NCBI RefSeq assembly: GCF_003122425.1
Contig: NZ_CP021659.1
Span: 2,170,001 to 2,234,000, forward strand
Direction: 5' to 3'
Origin: Candidatus Fukatsuia symbiotica
Lineage (GTDB): Bacteria > Pseudomonadota > Gammaproteobacteria > Enterobacterales > Enterobacteriaceae
DNA: 64,000 nucleotides
Part shown: in pieces, positions 22,870 through 32,800 of the stretch
Layout of the letters: each line of letters begins with the position of its first letter
Numbering within the stretch: position 1 is the stretch's first letter
Notes under the pieces: generated by a model
What the model saw: only the letters and a program-made list of their open reading frames with translations
What the model was told of the DNA's origin: nothing
The model's database searches: none
Translations under genes and position numbers: made by a program

Positions 22870-23039
22870 AGAAGCTGTTAGAAATCTTTTGTGCTCGCCG
22901 TGTTTTGGTCAAGTCATTCGTCAAAAATGAGCTCAACATGCTCATTTACTCCCTTTTGCATACAAAGAATAAACTGTGCTTTTTCGCCTATTTTTTCCTC
23001 TTCTGAGCACAGCGAAAAAGATTTGGAACAGACTCTTAA
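22870..23039. repeat. Repeat family B element between yfgM and hisS
   Basis: Reverse copy of the element at 43116: TTAGAAATCTTTTGTGCTCG, GTTTTGGTCAAG, TTTACTCCCTTTTGCATACA and GAAAAAGATTTGGAACAGAC are all shared. Its right end touches the hisS stop codon, so hisS may end in or at the element. About 170 bp with imperfect terminal inverted repeats. Confidence 0.85.
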
Positions 23040-24313
23040 GCCAACAGCGTCACGAGACGTGAAACAACATCAACCAGTGCTAATGTTTCTTGTTCACCGG
23101 TACTGAGATTTTTCAGTCCCACTCGCTTAGCGGCAAGTTCATCTTTGCCAAGTACTAGAACGAAACGTGCCCCATACTTATTCGCACGAGTAAATTGCTT
23201 TGCCATTCTACCACCACGGTGATCGGTCATTAATTTCAAATGAGGTATCGCATCGCGCAAAGTTTCAGACAATTGTATCGCTGCATTCAGGGTATTTTCA
23301 CCCGAAACGGCAAAATATAAATCAACCACGGGTACGGTAAAGTCAGGATCAACCTTTTTAAACAGCAAGATAAGCCGTTCCAATCCGATAGCAAAACCCA
23401 CTGCCGGGGTCTCCCGTCCACCCAATTGCTCCACTAATGTATCATAACGACCACCAGCACAAACTGTACCTTGCGCACCCAAGCTTTTCGTTACCCACTC
23501 AAACACCGTACGATTGTAATAATCTAATCCACGCACCAACCGGGGATTGACTCTGTATTTAATCTTTGTTTGATCTAAAAGTGCGCACAAATCTGCAAAA
23601 TGCTGTTTTGATTCTTCATCGAGGTATTCAGAGAGTTGCGGGGCATCATTAAGTAATCGCTGAACATCCGGATCCTTAGTATCGAGCACCCTTAATGGAT
23701 TTGTGTACATACGACGTCGACAATCTTTGTCCAGTTTATCTTGATGCACTTCTAAAAATTTTACCAGCGCTTGACGATAATCGGTTCGTGCGACCAAGGA
23801 TCCAATAGAATTCAGCTCAAGTTCAACATGATCCGTAATACCCAACGCCTTCCAACAACGTGCACTTAGCAGGATCAACTCCGCATCAATACTCGAGTCA
23901 GATAAACCAAAAGCTTCTGCGCCCAACTGATAAAACTGACGATAACGCCCTTTTTGAGGGCGCTCATAGCGAAACATCGCGCCACTGTACCATAGACGTT
24001 GTTGTTGATTATAAAATAGACCATTCTCAATACCGGCACGCACACAACCCGCAGTACCTTCGGGGCGCAGCGTCAAACTTTCACCGTTGCGGTCTTCAAA
24101 GCTGTACATCTCTTTTTCTACTACATCAGTGACCTCACCGATGGCGCGTTTAAACAAGGGTGTCGCTTCTACTATCGGTAAACGTATTTCACTATAACCG
24201 TAACTTGCCAATACCTGCTGCAACACACTTTCAATTTTTTGCCACACTGCTGTTTCTGCCGGTAAGCAATCGTTCATACCACGAACAGCCTGAATATTTT
24301 CTACTTTTGCCAC
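23036..24313 (-). CDS. hisS: Histidine--tRNA ligase
   Basis: Class II synthetase charging tRNA-His, 425 residues (E. coli 424). Conserved histidyl motifs [14 protein letters not shown] (motif 2 region, about residue 80), [15 protein letters not shown] (about 260) and GFAIGLERL (motif 3, about 310), plus a C-terminal anticodon-binding domain. Start [15 protein letters not shown] matches the family. The stop codon sits at the junction with a family B repeat. Confidence 0.98.
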   Translation of the reverse strand: MAKVENIQAVRGMNDCLPAETAVWQKIESVLQQVLASYGYSEIRLPIVEATPLFKRAIGEVTDVVEKEMYSFEDRNGESLTLRPEGTAGCVRAGIENGLFYNQQQRLWYSGAMFRYERPQKGRYRQFYQLGAEAFGLSDSSIDAELILLSARCWKALGITDHVELELNSIGSLVARTDYRQALVKFLEVHQDKLDKDCRRRMYTNPLRVLDTKDPDVQRLLNDAPQLSEYLDEESKQHFADLCALLDQTKIKYRVNPRLVRGLDYYNRTVFEWVTKSLGAQGTVCAGGRYDTLVEQLGGRETPAVGFAIGLERLILLFKKVDPDFTVPVVDLYFAVSGENTLNAAIQLSETLRDAIPHLKLMTDHRGGRMAKQFTRANKYGARFVLVLGKDELAAKRVGLKNLSTGEQETLALVDVVSRLVTLLA

Positions 24314-24374
24314 ATCTTTTCTCTAAATATAATGGTTCAATCATCCCAAATACCGGCAACGGCTCTCTAAATTT

Positions 24375-25514
24375 TTAATTTCCAGATGACAGGCTGGCAC
24401 ACTGGTTGACCTCAATACGGTTTTTTTCATCCAATATCGCTGCTTTTGCTCGGATCTTGGCTTCAAGTTGATCAATCATATTATTATTATCAAGACGCTC
24501 TTTTTTAAGACGTACACCATCTACAAATAATCCACTTTTATTGTGTCCACCAGTTACACCAATCGTCGAAACCAAAGCTTCGCCAGGGCCATTAACCACA
24601 CAACCGATAATGGAAACATCCATAGGGATGATTAAATCTTCCAATCGCTGTTCAAGCGCATTCACCGTACCAATAACGTCAAATTCCTGTCGTGAACAAG
24701 TTGGGCAAGCAATAAAGTTAATCCCTCGCGCCCGGATACGTAACGACTTGAGAATATCGAAACCCACTTTAATTTCTTCTACCGGATCGGCAGCCAGAGA
24801 AACACGCAATGTATCGCCAATACCTTCAGAGAGAAGCAATCCTAAACCTATTGCCGACTTCACCGAACCGCTACGCAATCCACCTGCCTCCGTAATGCCT
24901 AAATGCAGTGGCTGTTCGATCTTTTTTGCCAATAAACGATACGAACCTACTGCTAAAGCAACATCCGAGGCTTTGACACTGACTTTGAAGTTATGAAAAT
25001 TGAGGTCTTCAAGGATCTTTACATGACGCATGGCTGATTCCACCAATGCTTCCGCTGTTGGCTCTCCGTATTTTTCCTGAATGTCTTTTTCCAAGGAACC
25101 ACCATTGATACCAATGCGGATCGGGATATTCTTATCTCTAGCACAGTCGACGACCGCACGAATACGATCTGTATGACCAATGTTACCTGGATTAATACGT
25201 AAGCAATCAGCGCCATATTCCGCCACTTTCAAGGCGATACGGTAGTCAAAATGGATATCGGCTATCAGCGGAACACTGACTTGTTTCTTGATCTTCTGGA
25301 AAGCTTCCGCAGCATCCATCGTCGGCACAGAAACCCGGACGATATCTGCACCCACACGTTGCAAAGCCAGGATCTGTTCTACCGTTGCATCAATATCACT
25401 GGTCTTAGTATTGGTCATCGATTGCACAGTAATGGGAGCGTCATCACCGATCGGCACCCCACCAACATAAATCCGAGTAGATTTACGACGGCTTATAGGG
25501 GATGAATTGTGCAT
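24375..25514 (-). CDS. ispG: 4-hydroxy-3-methylbut-2-enyl diphosphate synthase (flavodoxin)
   Basis: Penultimate enzyme of the MEP isoprenoid pathway, a 4Fe-4S protein. 379 residues from the ATG at 25514 ([20 protein letters not shown]), 8 bases after AAGGAG; a GTG one codon upstream is also open. Cluster cysteines are visible in [10 protein letters not shown] (about residue 270) and CVVNGPGEA (about 305). TIM-barrel motifs [14 protein letters not shown] and RINPGNIG are intact. Lies between hisS and rodZ as in E. coli. Confidence 0.97.
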   Translation of the reverse strand: MHNSSPISRRKSTRIYVGGVPIGDDAPITVQSMTNTKTSDIDATVEQILALQRVGADIVRVSVPTMDAAEAFQKIKKQVSVPLIADIHFDYRIALKVAEYGADCLRINPGNIGHTDRIRAVVDCARDKNIPIRIGINGGSLEKDIQEKYGEPTAEALVESAMRHVKILEDLNFHNFKVSVKASDVALAVGSYRLLAKKIEQPLHLGITEAGGLRSGSVKSAIGLGLLLSEGIGDTLRVSLAADPVEEIKVGFDILKSLRIRARGINFIACPTCSRQEFDVIGTVNALEQRLEDLIIPMDVSIIGCVVNGPGEALVSTIGVTGGHNKSGLFVDGVRLKKERLDNNNMIDQLEAKIRAKAAILDEKNRIEVNQCASLSSGN

Positions 25515-25555
25515 CACATTTTCTCCTTATACGGTAGGGTAACGATGACAGACCA

Positions 25556-26613
25556 CTACTCTACACCAACAGTGAGACGAGCTATGCTGCCTGCCTTGAT
25601 AAACTTAGCTAAATTCACACGCTCACCTTGATACTGAATACTGACTGCACTCGGCACGCCAACGGTCAGTTTATAAGGTGCCTTGCCAGATAAATTTAGT
25701 GTGGCTCCTTTTTTCTGTATGCCTCGGAACAATGTCTTACCGCTAATATCGATAACCTGTATCCAGCAATCCGCAGAAAAATTCATGAGCAAGTCGCTCT
25801 TTGATTCGAACGTGGCATCATTCGTGGATATGGATAAAGGCATCGCACTGTCTACGGAGGTTGTTCGATCCACCGCCACTGCCTCAGTGGAAGGTTCCGC
25901 CATGACTGTGTCAGATACCATAGCAATAGAGCCATTACCACTAGCACCCGTTGGAGAACCATTAAACGGCAGCAAGTTTTGCTTGGCCGCCACTGGCGTC
26001 ACCCCAGCAAGGTTAGAAGCCAAAGGTACTTCATTTCTTTTGCCGCTAACAACATCACGATCGTCAGGCGGCGAAAGAGCAACGGATCCATCACCATGTG
26101 ACCGTTGTGTAGTAGGCGATTGTATAACAGACGATTGTGCAGAAGGTAACGGCACAGAAGAAGACGATTGATTCACCATAGTCGTAATCTCTACCTGACG
26201 AATTTGATGATTTTGCCACCACCAAGCACAGGTTAGACCCAAAACAATCAGCACAATCAACCAGGTGAGGCCCATTAACCAGGTGTCACGTTTTTTACGT
26301 TTTTTACCTAATGAAACACCTCCCATCAAGGAAGATTTAGTTATCCCCCTGCTACATCTTTCGTGGGCAGTGGTAATAACTCATCTTCTGGGATATGAAC
26401 CAGTTTGGCATAAGAACGAATATAGCCACGTTGAAACGTTGAAGCCAGATTAGCTTGCATCTTGTCTTCTTCAATCTCCCGGACCGTAGACACCCTTAGG
26501 CACAGACGTTCTGCAACAGTCTGTTCTGTTAATCCTAATGCCTGGCGAGCTCGACGCAGGCGCGCACCTGTCGTCTCTGGAACAATGTTATCTTGGCCGG
26601 TTTCAGTATTCAT
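25556..26613 (-). CDS. rodZ: Cytoskeleton protein RodZ, frameshifted in this sequence
   Basis: Bitopic protein tying MreB filaments to the cell-wall elongation machinery. Cytoplasmic helix-turn-helix domain ([36 protein letters not shown]), then KKRKKRD, one transmembrane segment ([22 protein letters not shown]), a Ser/Thr/Pro-rich linker and the periplasmic DUF4115 domain ([20 protein letters not shown]). The two halves are out of frame. The plus strand has CCCCC at 26345-26349, and one more C joins ...[21 protein letters not shown] and gives 352 residues (E. coli 337). Start MNTETGQDN at 26613, overlapping the pilW end by 11 bases. Confidence 0.93.
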
Positions 26614-27349
26614 GGGCGAGAAAATGCTGGTACTGTTTGGATTGTGGGAAATTTCGCGCAAGCTGCTGGCCATAGCGTCGTACGCTATCCTGACGACCTG
26701 CCAATGCGGCGAAACGAATTTGTAACCATAAACTTTCAGCATTCGCTGGCAGAATATTTTGGTACACCTCTAGTAACAACTGTACTTTAGCACTGTTCCT
26801 TAGCGCCAAATGCCTTTCAGCTTCAACGAGCAACTGCTTTCCTTTACCAGGATCATACTGCAACGCACGACTTAAGCGCATCCGGGCTTGAGCATTCTGA
26901 TTAGCCTGTAAAAAACAATAACCCGAATTTTCAAGACTATTTGCCACTTGACCTTCATCAGGAAACGCCGCAGATGCACTAAATTTCTGCTGTGCGGATA
27001 CATACTGCCCTAAACCACACAAAAACGCACCGTAATTATTCAATACGACACCCTTTGCCGGAGCAAGTTTCATCGCCTTCTGATAGCGTAGCTCTGCCGC
27101 ACGATTTTCGCCAACCCTTTGCTCATAAAGAGCCATCGCTAACTGAGCCTGATAATTCTGCGGATCAGCATGCAAAACCTTAGCAATATTCTGCCGAGCA
27201 GCATTGAAATCACCTTGCAGCAAATATTCTAGACCGAGTTGCAAACGCGTCTGCCCGGCGACCACTTGACGAGTTTTATCCTGTGATACTGAACAACCCG
27301 CTAATATGCTACTCGTTAAGTATATTGCCCACAGCCTATTTAGCTTCAT
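26603..27349 (-). CDS. pilW: Type IV pilus biogenesis/stability lipoprotein PilW (YfgC-adjacent TPR lipoprotein)
   Basis: TPR lipoprotein of the PilF/PilW family, which helps secretin assembly in type IV pilus systems. About 248 residues from [20 protein letters not shown] (lipobox LAGC); an in-frame start three codons upstream exists. TPR units are visible from residue 40 ([59 protein letters not shown]). Located between rlmN and rodZ as in other enterics. Pseudopilin genes ppdA/ppdB lie at the far end of this window, but no pilus motor genes are seen here. Confidence 0.9.
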   Translation of the reverse strand: MKLNRLWAIYLTSSILAGCSVSQDKTRQVVAGQTRLQLGLEYLLQGDFNAARQNIAKVLHADPQNYQAQLAMALYEQRVGENRAAELRYQKAMKLAPAKGVVLNNYGAFLCGLGQYVSAQQKFSASAAFPDEGQVANSLENSGYCFLQANQNAQARMRLSRALQYDPGKGKQLLVEAERHLALRNSAKVQLLLEVYQNILPANAESLWLQIRFAALAGRQDSVRRYGQQLARNFPQSKQYQHFLAHEY

Positions 27350-27385
27350 GCTTTCCATCCTGTCCCTAGAGCTATATCACCCTTC

Positions 27386-27505
27386 AATAGACTTCTTGCA
27401 GAACCTCTGGTGCTCGTCATCTTCATATATTCGCGTCCCATGCAGTCACTGAGCGCCAGATGCCTTAACTTCGCATAACGAACTACGATTTTGCAAGAAG
27501 TCTAC
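27386..27505. repeat. Repeat family A element, 120 bp
   Basis: Starts AATAGACTTCTTGCAGAACC and ends GATTTTGCAAGAAGTCTAC, terminal inverted repeats of about 17 bp. The interior (TCGTCATCTTCATATATTCG, AGATGCCTTAACTTCGCATA) is a diverged form of the copy at 27587. Lies in the rlmN-pilW gap. Confidence 0.85.
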
Positions 27506-27586
27506 TCTCTTCCTCATCCTCAATAACAAGCGCAGAAAAATTTTAACACAGGTTAGATAGAAATCCGCGCCTTATCTCCTCGTCTT

Positions 27587-27729
27587 AATAGACTTCTTAC
27601 AAAACCTACTACGTGCTATAAATTCTGCGTTACCTGGTGCTCGCAATCCTCATGTACTGTACCGTGCAGCTATTGCATGCCAAGTACCTTGACTTCGTAG
27701 CCCTCGCTACGGTTTTGCAAGAAGTCTAA
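27587..27729. repeat. Repeat family A element, 143 bp reference copy
   Basis: Best-preserved copy: left end AATAGACTTCTTACAAAACC, right end GGTTTTGCAAGAAGTCTAAG, with internal CTGCGTTACCTGGTGCTCGC and AATCCTCATGTACTG. Related copies are at 22066, 27386, 29633 and, split by other DNA, 63232-63597. No coding potential, so it looks like a MITE mobilised in trans. The source transposase was not identified. Confidence 0.88.
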
Positions 27730-27870
27730 GAACCTATTCCAAATCTTCTTAAGCGACGCTCAGACGAGGAAAAAATGGGCAAGAAAGCGCAGTTTACATA
27801 GAATAATGAGCATTTTGAGCCCATTTTTGACAAAGTATCAGTGAGCATAAAAGATTTCGAATAGGTTCTA
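27729..27870. repeat. Repeat family B element, about 142 bp
   Basis: Starts AGAACCTATTCCAAATCTTC and ends AGATTTCGAATAGGTTCT, terminal inverted repeats of about 18 bp. The interior holds GACGCTCAGACGAGGAAAAA and GAGCATTTTGAGCCC. It directly abuts the family A copy ending at 27729 and ends 8 bases before the rlmN stop. Other copies: 22870, 43116, 43769, and degraded ones near 55039 and 55905. Confidence 0.88.
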
Positions 27871-27877
27871 ACAACGT

Positions 27878-29071
27878 TCAAACTATTTTTATGCCGATAG
27901 TTTCAGCGGTAATTTTCTTTTTCAACGTTCGTTTTGTACGGTCAATCACCTCTCCCGCTAATTGACCACAAGCCGCGTCGATATCATCACCACGGGTTTT
28001 ACGTACAATGGTAGTAAAACCATACTGCATTAACACCTTGGCAAAGCGATCCACACGGCTGTTGGAACTACGACCGTAGGGCGCACCTGGAAAAGGATTC
28101 CAGGGGATAAGATTAATCTTGCAAGGCGTATCTTTCAGGCAGTTAGCCAATTGATGGGCTTGTTCTATCCGATCGTTAATATCATCGAGCATGACGTATT
28201 CAACGGTAACACGCCCTTGGTTAGCATTAGATTTTGTTAGATAACGGCGCACAGCGGCTAAAAAAGTTGCGATATTATATTTACGGTTAATTGGCACAAT
28301 TTCATCACGGATGTCATCCGTCGGGGCATGGAGAGAGATTGCCAAGGCCACATCGATCATATCACCAAGTTTATCCAACGCCGGTACGACACCAGAGGTC
28401 GATAAAGTGACACGGCGTTTAGACAGACCAAAGCCAAAATCGTCCATCATAATCTCCATCGCCGGTACCACATTATTCAGATTAAGTAACGGTTCTCCCA
28501 TCCCCATCATGACGACATTGGTGATCGGACGGCGACCACTTGATTTCAAAGAGCCGATAATTTTAGCCGCACGCCATACTTGGCCGATAATTTCCGCGAC
28601 TCGCAGGTTACGGTTAAATCCCTGTTGGGCGGTTGAACAGAATTTACATTCCAATGCACAACCTACCTGTGAAGAAACGCACAAGGTGGCACGGTCACCT
28701 TCCGGGATATAGACGGTTTCGATCTGCTGATCACCCACTTTAATCGCCCATTTGATAGTACCGTCCGCCGAGCGTTGCTCTTGCGCCACTTCAGGTGCGC
28801 GGATTTCTGTCATTTGTTGTAGCTTGGTGCGTAATACTTTATTGATATCGGTCATCTGCTCAAAATCATCGTAACAATAATGGTATATCCATTTCATCAC
28901 TTGGTCGGCACGAAAGGGCTTTTCACCCATTCGGGCAAAAAATTCACGCAATTGTTGGCGATTTAAATCAAGTAAATTAATTTTAGCGCTAACCACAGTG
29001 GCAGTCTTGATCTGTCCAGATGGAGGCGTCACATCGGATAAAATAGGAGACGATAAAAATTGTTCGGGCAT
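27878..29071 (-). CDS. rlmN: Dual-specificity 23S rRNA (A2503)/tRNA (A37) C2-methyltransferase RlmN
   Basis: Radical-SAM enzyme that methylates C2 of A2503 in 23S rRNA and A37 in some tRNAs. 397 residues (E. coli 384). The radical-SAM cysteines [19 protein letters not shown] are at about residue 135, with the [10 protein letters not shown] and [20 protein letters not shown] motifs and the C-terminal catalytic cysteine context [12 protein letters not shown]-terminus slightly longer than E. coli. Followed in the operon order by pilW after a repeat-filled gap. Confidence 0.97.
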   Translation of the reverse strand: MPEQFLSSPILSDVTPPSGQIKTATVVSAKINLLDLNRQQLREFFARMGEKPFRADQVMKWIYHYCYDDFEQMTDINKVLRTKLQQMTEIRAPEVAQEQRSADGTIKWAIKVGDQQIETVYIPEGDRATLCVSSQVGCALECKFCSTAQQGFNRNLRVAEIIGQVWRAAKIIGSLKSSGRRPITNVVMMGMGEPLLNLNNVVPAMEIMMDDFGFGLSKRRVTLSTSGVVPALDKLGDMIDVALAISLHAPTDDIRDEIVPINRKYNIATFLAAVRRYLTKSNANQGRVTVEYVMLDDINDRIEQAHQLANCLKDTPCKINLIPWNPFPGAPYGRSSNSRVDRFAKVLMQYGFTTIVRKTRGDDIDAACGQLAGEVIDRTKRTLKKKITAETIGIKIV

Positions 29072-29135
29072 AAACGTCGTGACCTTGTTGAACGCTCCGG
29101 AAAATTAACTCATCCAGAGCGCAGAATGTTACAGA

Positions 29136-29564
29136 TTAGCTACACGAGAAAATTTCATCTGCGGCAAAAAAATAAGCAATTTCACGTTGAGCCGATGCAA
29201 CTGCATCAGAACCATGCACCGCATTAGCGGTAACACTATCAGCGAAATCAGCACGCAGCGTACCTGTCAGTGCCTGACTCGGGTCAGTCGCACCCATCAT
29301 ATCGCGGTGACGTTGCACCACATTTTCACCCTCCAGGACCTGGAGCATTATTGGCCCTGAGGTCATAGATGTAACCAACTCACCAAAGAATGGGCGACCT
29401 TTATGTTCCGCGTAGAAACCTTCTGCCTGATCTTGAGTTAAGTGCACCATCTTTGCTGCAATAATTTTGAATCCAGCCATCTTGAAACGCACATAAATGG
29501 CGTCAATAATATCTTTAGCAACGGCATCAGGTTTGATGATAGATAAGGTACGTTCAACAGCCAT
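29136..29564 (-). CDS. ndk: Nucleoside diphosphate kinase
   Basis: Transfers the terminal phosphate between nucleoside triphosphates and diphosphates through a phosphohistidine. 142 residues (E. coli 143). Start [15 protein letters not shown] at 29564, preceded by AGAGG; an upstream in-frame start would add 11 odd residues. Catalytic histidine in NAVHGSD near residue 117. First gene of the leftward ndk-rlmN-pilW-rodZ-ispG-hisS-yfgM-bamB-der series. Confidence 0.97.
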   Translation of the reverse strand: MAVERTLSIIKPDAVAKDIIDAIYVRFKMAGFKIIAAKMVHLTQDQAEGFYAEHKGRPFFGELVTSMTSGPIMLQVLEGENVVQRHRDMMGATDPSQALTGTLRADFADSVTANAVHGSDAVASAQREIAYFFAADEIFSCS

Positions 29565-29632
29565 AACAACCTCTATTTGATTTTTAAGGGGATCCACGCC
29601 AATTGTTTCTTCGTCTGAGCTTCGTTCTCAAC

Positions 29633-29756
29633 AATAGACTTCTTACAAAACCGTAGTGAGGGCTTGTGCAGTCAAGGCACCTGGAGCACGTACATGAGGA
29701 TTGCGACCAGGTAACGTAGAATTCGCAGTAGGTAGTAGGTTTTGCAAGAAGTCTAA
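29633..29756. repeat. Repeat family A element upstream of ndk
   Basis: Left end AATAGACTTCTTACAAAACC and right end GGTTTTGCAAGAAGTCTAAC. The interior GCAGTCAAGGCACCTGGAGC and ACATGAGGATTGCG is shared with the copies at 22066 and 27587 (reverse). It lies between the ndk promoter region and the autotransporter end. Confidence 0.87.
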
Positions 29757-29788
29757 CGTCGAATCAGCGTTAAGGGGAGCGGATTATA

Positions 29789-29813
29789 TAGTAGACTTCT
29801 CATAAAACCTACT
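29789..29813. repeat. Single end of a repeat family A element
   Basis: TAGTAGACTTCTCATAAAACC followed by TACT is one terminal repeat of family A without the rest of the element. Probably a deletion scar. The surrounding 29757-29880 holds no gene or clear terminator. Confidence 0.6.
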
Positions 29814-29880
29814 GCTTGACACGGGATCCCAGTGGCCTATTCAAAATAGTTATTAATCAACGGCACTTTTACAAGGTTTA

Positions 29881-32800
29881 TTAAAATTCCCATATCACTC
29901 GAGCGTTAATGGCATTATCTTGCATTTTCGCGGCAAATTGACCCGAGTACCCTAGCCCTAAAGTGAATTTTTTACTGATCTTGACATCGATGCCGCTCGT
30001 TATCAACGTACTATCATCGGTAATGGGAACACCGATTATCTCAAAGGAAGTGGTGCTTTGGTCGCCAAAAGTGAGATTTGTCCTGGGTATAAGATCGCCA
30101 AACCCTCGCCGCCAGCCGATAGAACCATGGCCACTCACCGTCAAACCCAAAATATCAAAAGACGTCCGCGCTCTTAAACCCAAGCTTGAAAAAGCGACAT
30201 GCTGGCTATTTTTATTACCAACCAATGCGCTCGCTCCCCCTGTCTCGGTAAATCCATCGCTGTATAAATTAATATGATCCAGGCTCACAAAAGGCTCAAA
30301 CATGACCGAACCTGCTGTAATGGCATAACCCAGTTCACCTAAAAACTGCATTGTCCCTGCGTTATACCTGGATTGCGCACGCTCGCTAAAGCTAGGAAAG
30401 ACAATCCGGCGATCAATATCAAGATGATGCCAGGTATAAGCGGCCCCCAGTCGCACAGCCAGTGCACCAAAACCTGTGCCGCCGTATAATGCCAAATGGT
30501 AATGATTGACGGAACCCGAATTATCAATCTGATTGGTATTAAAGAAGGTATGACCTAGCGCACCCGCGGCACCGACATGCCAGCGATCATTCAACACCAT
30601 ATCGCTACCCATAACAAACCCTGTGGTACGATAATTCACCGCGTTAGTATTCTCCCCCCTTTTAAATTGCCTTTACCAGCCAGTACCTGCCCCAAACGGT
30701 CGCCGTTTCCTGAACGGGATCACTACATGTTTCGTTGGGGATGAACGATTTATTTTGTTGTATTGACTGATCGTGAGACGCACAAACATGATAGGTCGCC
30801 GGATTGGGCATAAAATACTCCCCTCGAGTACGTGCCATCACCGTCTCTCTGGTGTAATGGCTATGAGCTAATAAAATACTCTGTGCACTGGCCTGAATCT
30901 CGCCGGATAAATGATCGAATGCAGTGCGAACAGAGGCCATATCAAGAGGCAATAAATGCCTATTAATCAGGGTTGTAGCATCGGCGTTATCCCGTGCTCG
31001 TGCCACGCTCTTCTGATTTCGCGTTTGTGCTGTTTGCTCGAAAGTCGTGTCGTTGCGCGACAAAGTAAGAAAAATACGATTAGCATCCTGACGTAAACTT
31101 GGCGTAAGAAACACCAAATCAGACGTTGTATCGACAAACATACCATTGAAACCGCCATCGGCAGTAAGAATGGTATATCGATTAACCAATTGATAACGAC
31201 CTGGTGTCACTGCCACTTTGACAGCTGCACCAGATAGGGTGGCATTACCGGCAACATTGATGATGCCACTTTTTTGCGGAGTAACACGCACATCATAGAA
31301 AGATCCAGAGGAAAAATTAATATTACCGGCTACTCGTAAGCCATCAACGTACTCTTTCCTAGGGGGAGTAGGAGCAGCAAAAACGGGTGCCGCCAACAAA
31401 GCGGCAGCCCTGGCTGCATCCATCTCCTCTGAACGTTGCGAAACAACCTGCACATCATCATGATTATTATCATCAGCCCCTTCTACGACAGAACGAATAT
31501 CACTGACGCGCTGTAAGTCATCAACGCGCTGATCCACAGGAGGAATGGGAGCAGCAGCAATAGGGGCCGCCAACAAAGCGGCAGCCCCGGCTGTATCCCT
31601 CTCCTCTGAACGTTGCGAAACAACCTGCACATCATCATGATTATTATCATCAGCCCCTTCTACGACAGAACGAATATCACTGACGCGCTGTAAGTCATCA
31701 ACGCGCTGATCCACAGGAGGAATGGGAGCAGCAGCAATAGGGGCCGCCAACAAAGCGGCAGCCCCGGCTGTATCCCTCTCCTCTGAACGTTGCGAAACAA
31801 CCTGCACATCATCATGATTATTATCATCAGCCCCTTCTACGACAGAACGAATATCACTGACGCGCTGTAAGTCATCAACACGCTGATCCACAGGAGGAAT
31901 GGGAGCAGCAGCAATAGGTGCCGCCAACAAAGCGGCAGCCCTGGTTGTATCCCTCTCCTCTGAACGTTGCGAAACAATCTGCACATCATCGTGATTATTA
32001 TCATCAGCCCCTTCTACGACAGAACGAATATCACTGACTCGTTGTAAGTCATCAACGCGCTGATCCACCGGAGGAATGGGAGCGGCAGAAACAGTGGCAC
32101 CACTACCAATCGTCACATCTCTTATGGTGCCAGCAGCCTGGAAGGTGGCACCATTATTCACGTTAACCTCTGCATGAGCCAATGAACCTGTTACTTCAAG
32201 CGTACCCGCATTTACTACGGTCATACCACTATAAGTATTATTTCCTGCCAATACTAACACGCCATTTCCCTCCTTAACCAGGTTACCTATTCCGCTGATA
32301 ACGCCGCCAAAAACATGTTTATTGGCATGATTAAATATCAGTGAACCATGATTAATAATGTCACCAACTAAGCTACCCGTAGTGCCACCATCACCAATCT
32401 GTAACGTACCGGCATTAATAGTAGTGTGACCGGTAAAGGTATTAGTACCACTTAGAATAGCTTTCCCCCTACCTGCTTTTATCAGCCCCCCGCTGCCACT
32501 GATCACGCCAGCAAAGGTTTGATTGCTGCCGTCGCCAAAGGTCAGAGTATGCTCACCCAAGTTCACGCCACTACCTGTTACCCCTATTAATGAACCTATA
32601 GTTTGATCGCCTGCTGCTGAGATATCCAACTGCGCCTCGGAGCCAGTGATATTCACCGCACTGTTTGCCGCAAAACTACCACCCGCTCCGAGCACCAGTA
32701 CGCCATCATCCAAAACAGTAACACCGCCGTAATGATTAGCTGCATTCAACGTCAAGGTGCCGTTGCCAAATTTCGTTATCCCTCCGTCACCTGTCATCAC

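Noticed and set aside
24541..24996. Plus-strand 151-codon open frame opposite ispG
   Set aside because: Complement of a well-conserved enzyme gene with no independent support.
25683..26171. Plus-strand open frame of 162 codons opposite rodZ
   Set aside because: Complement of the low-complexity RodZ linker; no start signal.
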